The translations under genes were made by a program, and so were the position numbers. This document shows positions 57,244 through 64,000 of a DNA stretch of 64,000 nucleotides, one piece after another. How positions within the stretch are numbered: position 1 is the first letter of the stretch; the number at the start of each line of letters is the position of its first letter. The notes below the pieces were generated by a model. The model was given only the letters and a program-made list of their open reading frames with translations. It had not been told where the DNA came from and made no database searches. Origin of the DNA: Microdochium bolleyi (lineage: Eukaryota; Ascomycota; Sordariomycetes; Xylariales; Microdochiaceae); the NCBI GenBank assembly GCA_001566295.1, contig KQ964252.1, forward strand, positions 806,001-870,000, read 5' to 3'.

Positions 57244-58352
57244 ATGCCGGCAAACCAATACTTCAACTCTCACCGGGCGCGGTCGTACCTATCGCGGCTC
57301 CCTTTGTTCACGCGGGCACTTATCGTAATAATAGCGGCGGCTTGGGTGGCAACACTACAGTCTGCCTTCGACCTGCGGAAATGGGGAGCGCTGATCCCGG
57401 ACGAAATCAACATATTCACCAGTGAGTGATGTCCTATCTCCCACCCTATTGTCAAGTTCACATTGTGAGCTGGCACGGTCCCCGTTATGGTGGCGTTGCG
57501 GCGAGAACACTCACTAATGTTTGGCTTGCACTTGTAGTGTACCGACTTAACACCTTTCCGTTGTTGCACCTCAACTTCTTCCATGCTCTTTTCAATACAC
57601 TTGCTCTAACGCCTCTAATGGAGCGCTTCGAGGCCGAGTTTGGCACTCTTACGTCTTTGGCACTCTTCTTCGGGCGTACGTCTTCGTCTCAACACGAGTG
57701 CTATCTTCTGTGTGGATGTGACAGCTAACATATTGCTCTCTATCAGCACTGACTATGATTCCTGCGTTCGCGTATATCTTTGTTGAGAGGATAGTTATGG
57801 GTGGGAACACCGCAGTCATGGGTGCGAGGTACGACTTTCCCAGAGCACAGTCACTTGCTGTTGGCTTCCTCAGTCGGCCTGCTAAACATAGTCTTCCACC
57901 ACAGCATGTGGGTATTCTTCCTTCTGGGAATGGAGGGCATTAGGACATACAAGACGAACCCACATCTCGTGATTGCGACATACAACATTCCGACATGGAT
58001 AACGCCGCTGGTTATGGTTCTTGTGGTTCAGGCTCTCGTCCCCGGAACAAGTTTCATCGGGCACCTCTGTGGTGTCGGCACTGGATACCTGTGTAAGTGT
58101 CTGGTTCAAAGCGTGGTTTGATGGATCTAACACCTGACTTCCGCTCTAGTCGGGCTCGGCTACCTCAAGTTTGTCGCACCACCGGAATGGGTGCTGCGCT
58201 GGATTGAGGCTCGGCTGAATCTGCTTGCCAGATTACCCTACTATGTAAGCATAGACCAGAAGACGTATGGGCGCTTTGGCGTCCTGCCGTCTACCAACGG
58301 TCCAACAGCGCCGTTGGCGATGGTTGGTGGTGGACAAAGGCTTGGCCCTTGA
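57244..58352 (+). CDS. rbd2: Rhomboid-family intramembrane protease Rbd2
   Basis: Golgi-type rhomboid serine protease (the class involved in SREBP cleavage in fungi). Five exons (57244-57421, 57538-57675, 57747-57828, 57905-58092, 58150-58352) give 262 residues. About six hydrophobic segments are seen. Family marks are LSRLPLFTRALIVIIAAAWV, YRLNTFPLLHLNFFHALFNTLALTPLMERFE (the H..N pair of TM2), a Ser in GGNTAVMGASMWVFFLLG (rebuilt by splicing; catalytic Ser) and SFIGHLCGVGTGYL (catalytic His). The C-terminal tail ends with the fungal Rbd2 phrase PYYVSIDQKTYGRFGVLPS. Splicing the third intron at CCACAG/CATGTGG is required to give the GAS motif; other AGs in that intron break the frame or family match. 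Confidence 0.94.
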
Positions 58353-59106
58353 ATTCAATCAGGAGCCTTCACTGTCGGCACTGCTGTGACCTTGCGATGC
58401 GATTCACGGGCTAAGGCATCGGGGTTTGAGCCGCCTCACCACCGGAGAACACCAGTCCGCAGCATGGCTGGCCTCGGGTGGCTGGGCGTTGCATGATTCA
58501 TGTATATAATCCTAGATCCAGTGTATGTATCGACCGAGCAAGAATCTAGGTCCGTTCCGCGCGGCGCAGCGGGCCTTCAGGTCGATCTGGACGAGCCAAT
58601 CTGTTGATTTGGAATAGCGGCATGGAAGTCTTCTCGTGGAAGGTCGTTAGCAAGTTGTGCCTATGCCCAGAGTAATATCGCCAGACAGCTTCGAGTAGAC
58701 TTTTGGCAAAGTCAAACTATTGCATCTAGAGGCGACCACGTTTTGGTCTGACAGGCTGGGTGGCAGTTTGATGGAGCACGATAGATGACGCGACCCTCAG
58801 CGGTACCCCTGGGAGCCGAGCTAAGGCCGCTAGACCCCTGAACCACACGCGCTGGGGCACTTGCAGGGGCCGCATTTGTTCGTGACAGCTAACACTTCGG
58901 AAGCCACCATCCCCTCTGATCGTGTCCTCTTCCATTCACAGCTGTTCGACACCCAACTGTCGACTGGTTCCGCCTTGACCTTCCAGGATTGCGCCTGGGG
59001 AACCCATTGCCTGCCAGACAAGACCTCCGAGGCTTAAGCCTTGTTACGCAGCGATCTCACACCGCATCGTGCATTGCGAGGGGCAGCCTTTCACCCCTCA
59101 GCAGCC
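58353..59106. other. Intergenic: rbd2 3' flank and gaa1 promoter
   Basis: 750 bp with no gene or repeat recognised. Confidence 0.6.
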
Positions 59107-61172
59107 ATGCCTCGTCTACTGTGTACGTCTGCCGTTCTTGGAGCTCACGCATGCTTCTCGTGCAGCTGATCGACTCTTCTTTGAGTACCTCACTGACATT
59201 ACTTGTGCTTTTGTGTAGCCGCGCTCCTGCATATGCGCCGCGACCCGCGCATGCTCAAGGTCCCCCCGTACCTGTCGGCTCTCTGCGTGATTGTTGGAGT
59301 TGTCTGGCTCTTCCTGCTACCATTAGACGACTACTCGAGGCGAACGTACATTTCCGAGAACGCCATCCTGCCTGGACAGGTCCATACATACTTCGGGGGG
59401 AGCGATCAAAACGTATTCCGTGCCTTTCGGTACGAGATTGACGAGCTCAAGGATAAAACAAACATTGAGTGCGTACTCCTGAGTCGGTGGCGAATGAGAA
59501 GGGGCATTTCGGAGGAGACATATGAGACTGACGTGGGATGCACTCCAGGATCAACGATGGCATAGAAAAAATCTACAAGGGTATCGGCCTCAAGGTCGGC
59601 CGGCAGAACTACACCTTTATGAGCGCCGGCAAGGACTATTCTGGGGAGAATGTGTACGCAATCTTGCAAGCTCCCCGCGGCGATGCGACAGAAGCTATTG
59701 TCCTGGTTACGGCATGGAAAAACATCAAGAACGAATGGAACCGCAGCGCCGTAGCACTCGGCCTCACGCTTGCGCGTTACTTCAAGCGCTGGTCGCTGTG
59801 GTCCAAGGACATCATCATCGTCACGCCTCCGGACAGCAGAGCGGGCATGCAGGCCTGGGTCGATGCCTACCACGACGCCCACGACACATCCAAGGTCGCC
59901 TCGCTTCCGATCAAGTCTGGTGCGCTACAGGGCGCACTGGCTCTCGACTTTCCCCAGGAGGAGCGATACGAATCTCTGCAAGTTATCTACGACGGTGTCA
60001 ACGGTCAGCAACCAAACTTGGACCTGTTCAACAGCGTCATTCTTATCGCCGCCGGTCAGATGGGTATGGGGCAGACTTTCATTCACGATATGAAGCAGCA
60101 TAGTGATCAGTACGACGCACGCCTCAAGACAATGCTGCGTGGAATGCTGAACCAAGGGCTGGGCCAGTCGACAGGCCCGCACAGCAGCTTCATTCCTTAC
60201 CACGTGGACGCAGTCACAGTGCAGCCCGTGGGGCAGGGTTGGCACGACGAGATGGGACTTGGCCGGATAGTGGAAGGCACATTTCGCAGTCTGAACAACC
60301 TGTTGGAAAAGTTGCATCAGAGCTTCTTCTTCTACATCCTGATGAACCGCGACCGCTTCGTTAGCATTGGCACCTATTTGCCCAGCGCTATGCTCATTGC
60401 TGCCAACTTCACCATTATGGCTATCAATTTGTGGATCAAGAGTGGCAAGGAGGACAAGAAGACGGGCACAACAGATCGCGAGCTGCTCCTCCCCTTGATC
60501 ACGGTGGCGATCTGCCAGTTCCTGGGCGGTGTTCCGCTTGCCGTCTTCTCGCACATCTCGTCAAACGTGAGCCATCTCCTCCTATGCCTTAAGCCACTAC
60601 ATCAATCTACTTCGTGTTCTTCATGCTAACAAAACGCCTCCTCGCAGCTTCTTGTCCCTGTCTTCTTGGGTTTTGTCGCATGCAACGCGGCTTTCCCGTT
60701 CGTCATGTCCTCCCTCGTCCAGTCTGTAATTGCTCGCAGCCCAGTGAGCCTGCAACAGTACCAGCTGATCAAGTGCTTCTCTCTGCTCTTACTTGGCATG
60801 TTTCTGTCGGCACTGGCAACCTTGAACTTCAGTCTAGCACTGATTATTGGCCTGCTCGCCACGCCCATCTCCTTTGCCCGCTCGTGGCCGGACAGCCTCG
60901 TTGCGGCTCGCGTGCTGTACATGGCACTGCTGCAGATCATCAGCCCACCAGTGGTCCTGCTGGTCGCGAGCGCCATGCTGGGCCCTCAGCTTGGTGGCAG
61001 TGCATTGGACGGTCTACACCTCGTTCTCGAGGAGGCCGTCTTTGGGTGGAATGTGCTGGGCATGTACACGCCGCTGGTGCTGTGGGCAGTCTGGTGGCCT
61101 GCGTGGATAGTCGGCTGTCTTGTCACGCTGGGCAGGCCGATAGAAGAGACTGAGAAAACAAAACAGGCATAA
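59107..61172 (+). CDS. gaa1: GPI transamidase subunit Gaa1
   Basis: ER membrane subunit of the complex that attaches GPI anchors to proteins. Four exons (59107-59122, 59219-59468, 59549-60566, 60648-61172) give 602 residues, about the yeast Gaa1 size (614). The first exon is only 16 nt (MPRLL plus one base). A first membrane helix (PPYLSALCVIVGVVWLFLLPL) is followed by the conserved RRTYISENAILPGQVHTYFGG. The lumenal M28-peptidase-like domain includes NVYAILQAPRGDATEAIVL, SKDIIIVTPPDSRAGMQAWVDAYHD and GLGQSTGPHSSFIPYHVDAV. Then come FRSLNNLLEKLHQSFFFYIL and several C-terminal membrane helices. It may act on substrates such as the GPI-type wall protein at 25583-26137. Convergent with rpn9. Confidence 0.95.
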
Positions 61173-61631
61173 GCTAGGATCGTTGTTATATTTACAAATA
61201 GCACAATGATTTTGTACATAGGAGCTTGATTCGCTTCTAATGACAAGCCCAATTGGTGAGCTTAGGCAACTCTCTCAATTTCATCGCAGTGTGAAACCAC
61301 AATCAAAACCACACGGCGTCACAGTGCCCTTCACGTCTATTGAACTAGGACCCAGAAAGCATTGTGAAGTGTGTATTTGTTGCTTCTCGCCGCTTTGACT
61401 GTCAGCTGTTGCTTGGTCTAATTTGAGTCTCTGACTGGTTTGGTCTTCGCATGCCACTGTATCCGTGATGAATGTCCAGCACGAGCCGCTGATGGGGGTT
61501 GGTGTATCTAGGGTAACTTTGCACTTCCACTGGAAAAAATGCAAGGAAAGGCTATCACCGCCTTCAGCCGGTGTTGGACCTCGCGATAGCATCGCCTCTC
61601 CGGCTACTTGTTTCTGTTCCCGGTAGTTGAA
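61173..61631. other. Convergent 3' flanks of gaa1 and rpn9
   Basis: 460 bp, AT-rich immediately after the gaa1 stop (TTATATTTACAAATA). Nothing else was recognised. Confidence 0.65.
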
Positions 61632-62857
61632 TCACGCTGCCCAGATGTCCTGACCTGTAGCTTCAATCCAGTTACCCAGCTTGTTGACATTCTCGCCCCA
61701 CTCGCCCAGCCGTTGGCTCATGCTCGCAATCTGGCTCATGTCCAGTACACGAGGCTGAACCCACGTAAAGTTGACCACCTCGTCCACCTCGTCTATCGTT
61801 CCACGGACCAGACCAAGACTCAGAGCCTTCATGACCAGGTGCTCGATCTGATTCTTGCGGACCTTGGTGTCGGCGCTTATTGTTGCGAAAGACATGGCTC
61901 GCTGGTGAGGTGGACGACGGAAGACTGATTCCGTCAGAGCCGCGAGGTAGATCTTTTGTCGAATCTCATCATCGTGGTCCGAGAGCAGGTCGTGCTCGTC
62001 TATGTGCCCAGACAGCATGTCGTATGCTGCCAGGTCTCCCCTGTTGAATGCGAGGAGGAGATCACGCAACCAGGAGATATCCCCTGTCAGATCAGCCAGT
62101 ATAGGGTGTTGCAGCAGCTCGCCAAAGTTGTAGATGGAATCCGATACGAGCGCGGCGATGCCAAGATCGTACGCACGAGCTTTGCGCTCTTCTGGTGTTA
62201 ACGATGAGAGCTCTATGCAGGCAAGATAGAGTAAAGCGTTCTTATAGAAAGACGCAAAGTCGGCCTTGGCTTGGTAGTATGAGGCGTTGGTCTCGTAGAA
62301 GGCGGCGTGGACCTTTGTCTCAACGGAGTCAAAAGTGTCGAGGATCTTCTCAGCACTGTCGAGATCCTTCCGGACGGCTTCGGGGTCGCGGAGCTGTAGC
62401 TTGACCTTTGCGGCGGCAACAGTAGCGTAGACAAACGCATCTTGTGTGTTCTCATTGTCGACCTTCTTGGCCAGATCGGAGAGGAAGGCTAGGCGTTCCC
62501 TGTCATCTATTGAGAAGGCAGTAGCCGCTCTGGTCAGCAACCAAGATCTTACGCGGGACTCGGACACTTTGGGAGAGCCCGAATTCTACCTTTGCATTGT
62601 GTGGCAGCCTTGAGACCGAGATCGACAAGCTTGAGCTGGTTAATCTTGTCGGCGAACTTGAGGATGAAGACCTTGTAGAAGTCGAGGCGCAAATCGGCAC
62701 TAGCGGGGTTGTTGAAGAAGTCGACGAGGGCATCAGTGAGCTGATGCCACAGCTTGCGCTCCCAGTAGTCCTCGAACTGGATTATGAGCCCCTGCAGCTC
62801 CTCGGGCGCCTCATCCCGCTGGTCGGCGAGGAAGTCGGCAACGGCGTCGGCGTTCAT
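61632..62857 (-). CDS. rpn9: 26S proteasome lid subunit Rpn9 (PSMD13)
   Basis: Non-ATPase lid subunit of the 19S regulatory particle. Two exons (62857-62590, 62506-61632) give 380 residues, the normal Rpn9 length (393 in yeast). The N-terminus AVADFLADQRDEAPEELQGL is followed by IQFEDYWERKLWHQLTDALVDFF, helical repeats (DDRERLAFLSDLAKKV, YATVAAAKVKLQLRDPEAVRKDL) and the C-terminal PCI winged-helix domain (AMSFATISADTKVRKNQIEHLVMKALSLGLVRGTIDEVD) ending VNFTWVQPRVLDMSQI. The start is the first Met of the conserved N-terminus. Divergent from nuo40 across 640 bp. Confidence 0.96.
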
Positions 62858-63499
62858 CGTCGTGGTTGTGGGCGTGGGTTCCGAGTCGGCTTGTTCGCAC
62901 GGGACGATTGCTGTGTGGCCAACCGTCACTTCTGGGTGGATGAGGGCGGTCAAGCTGGCGCCAGAGCGTGGGTGGCGGGATGGTGGTTCAGCAGCGAGCT
63001 TGAAGTGCCGTGCTCGTGGATGATGGTGGGATGCGGTGATGCAGCAGCTCGACAGCTCCTGCCCACGCCGCTACGTAAGGCGACGAGCTGTCCGATTGCA
63101 GGGGGCAAACACACGCGGCAAGAGCAGCCTGCGATGCGGACGAGGTACCTTGGTACTTCCACACCTTGCGCCCTTTGCCCGGCCCTGGGGGGCTTACAAC
63201 GTGTCTGCCCAGGTGGGTATCTACTTCTACGTCCAGCCACAGTTTGTGACTCTCGTGGCGGTGGCTAGTGCTTCAGGCATTTAGGAGCGGGCCAGGTCAC
63301 CTTCCCACCCAATGAACGCACTCCTATTGAGCACTGGTAGCCAAACCTTGGAGCTTCGGAGCGGCTCTGCTACGTCGACGTGCAATTGGCAATTCAACGA
63401 CACCTCCCGGCAGGCTTGAGCATCGCCAACCGCAACTCTCGCAGCCCCGTCCCGGTCGACACAGAGGCTGCTGCGATCCCTCCTCTCTCCATTGCCGTC
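62858..63499. other. Divergent promoter region rpn9/nuo40
   Basis: 640 bp between divergent starts. Open frames here are short and without domains, and no defined element was identified. Confidence 0.6.
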
Positions 63500-64000
63500 A
63501 TGGCGTCCCCCGCCGCCGCTCTTCGCACTGGCCGCAAGTTCGCCATCCATCTTGCCGGCCAGCAGTCTCGATTCCTTTCCGATGTAGCCATCACCCGTAC
63601 CGGCAAGCCGATCCTCCGTACTCTAGGTGGAAGGTGCGTTCCTGCTGCAGTCGCGCCACTTGTAACCTCTCATTGGACTCTTAGCGACTAACATGAGATA
63701 CACCCGTTCCTAGATCTGCTCTCGGAGGTATATAGCACACCATATTCCGCGGGACCAGGCCGCTCGACCTCCCAGGACAGGTTCTGACTCGCTCGAACTC
63801 TTGCAGGACACACTGTCACCGTCTTCGGTGCTACGGGCCAACTCGGCCGGTACATCGTCAATCGACTAGGTATGCCTCGGAATTCGTCGTCGTTGCAGCA
63901 GCTCCCTCGGGGCACAAACGCGATTGCTCGCGAAGCCGGCTGAGCTGATGGTCAGACTGCTAATTGACCCGACTCTTTCTGCCCTTTAGCCCGACAAGGA
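63500..64000 (+). CDS. nuo40: NADH:ubiquinone oxidoreductase 40 kDa subunit (NDUFA9-like), 5' part
   Basis: Accessory subunit of mitochondrial complex I from the short-chain dehydrogenase-like family. Exons seen: 63500-63633, 63714-63727 (only 14 nt), 63807-63869 and 63990 to the window edge. The N-terminus MASPAAALRTGRKFAIHLAG is a mitochondrial presequence. The joined frame reads LSDVAITRTGKPILRTLGGR, SALGG, then HTVTVFGATGQLGRYIVNRLARQG, which is the Gly-rich dinucleotide-binding motif (GATGQLG) of NDUFA9/NUO40. The rest of the gene lies beyond the window. Recognition rests on about 70 residues but these are distinctive. Confidence 0.9.

Overview
The window is a gene-rich, GC-rich stretch of nuclear DNA from a filamentous ascomycete (Pezizomycotina), most likely a Sordariomycete. 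The reasons are the short spliceosomal introns of about 50-110 nt with gtaag-type donors and ctaac/ctgac branch sites, a White Collar-1 photoreceptor with a Neurospora-like LOV/PAS/GATA layout, a single large Fks1 glucan synthase with a Tyr/Gly/Gln-rich N-terminus, and a CYP52-like P450. I find twenty protein genes. No rRNA, convincing tRNA, CRISPR array or intact transposon is visible.

Layout. From 1 to 2746 (minus) lies most of wc-1, cut by the window edge inside its GATA zinc finger and followed by a 4.9 kb gene-free leader/promoter region. Next come the importin kap121 (minus, 7602-11338) and, divergently, the CBS-domain regulator sds23 (12777-14383). A microsomal P450 (minus, 15226-17302) faces a gelsolin-repeat protein (18041-19222), and lcb1 (serine palmitoyltransferase) follows. 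From 23.1 to 32.8 kb three cell-wall genes sit together: a GH17 glucanase/transglycosidase, a small GPI-type Ser/Thr-rich wall protein and fks1. A 6.2 kb divergent gap without recognisable genes leads to a GCNA-like SprT protease. Then follow mog1 (minus), a HINT-type HIT hydrolase, a CRAL-TRIO lipid-transfer protein (minus), dam1, bud20 (minus), mitochondrial aconitase, rbd2 rhomboid, gaa1 (GPI transamidase), rpn9 (minus) and the start of nuo40 (complex I), which runs off the right edge.

Most of these are conserved housekeeping genes in alternating divergent and convergent order: nuclear import (kap121, mog1), kinetochore/cell cycle (dam1, sds23), wall and GPI anchoring (fks1, GH17, GPI protein, gaa1), lipids (lcb1, P450, CRAL-TRIO), mitochondria (aco1, nuo40), proteolysis (rpn9, rbd2, GCNA). 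I see no evidence of a new multi-gene system.

The most unusual structure is inside aco1. Four minimal introns crowd about 350 bp; preserving the reading frame requires a 2-nt exon; one intron uses a GC donor; and the small exons there use codons unlike the rest of the gene. Also notable are a Tyr at the start of Fks1 hot spot 1, an uninterrupted (CAG)29 tract, and a 30-bp tandem duplication in the long fks1 upstream gap. Exon boundaries were placed by eye from splice consensus, frame and family conservation. Multi-exon genes are given as full spans, with exons listed in the evidence.
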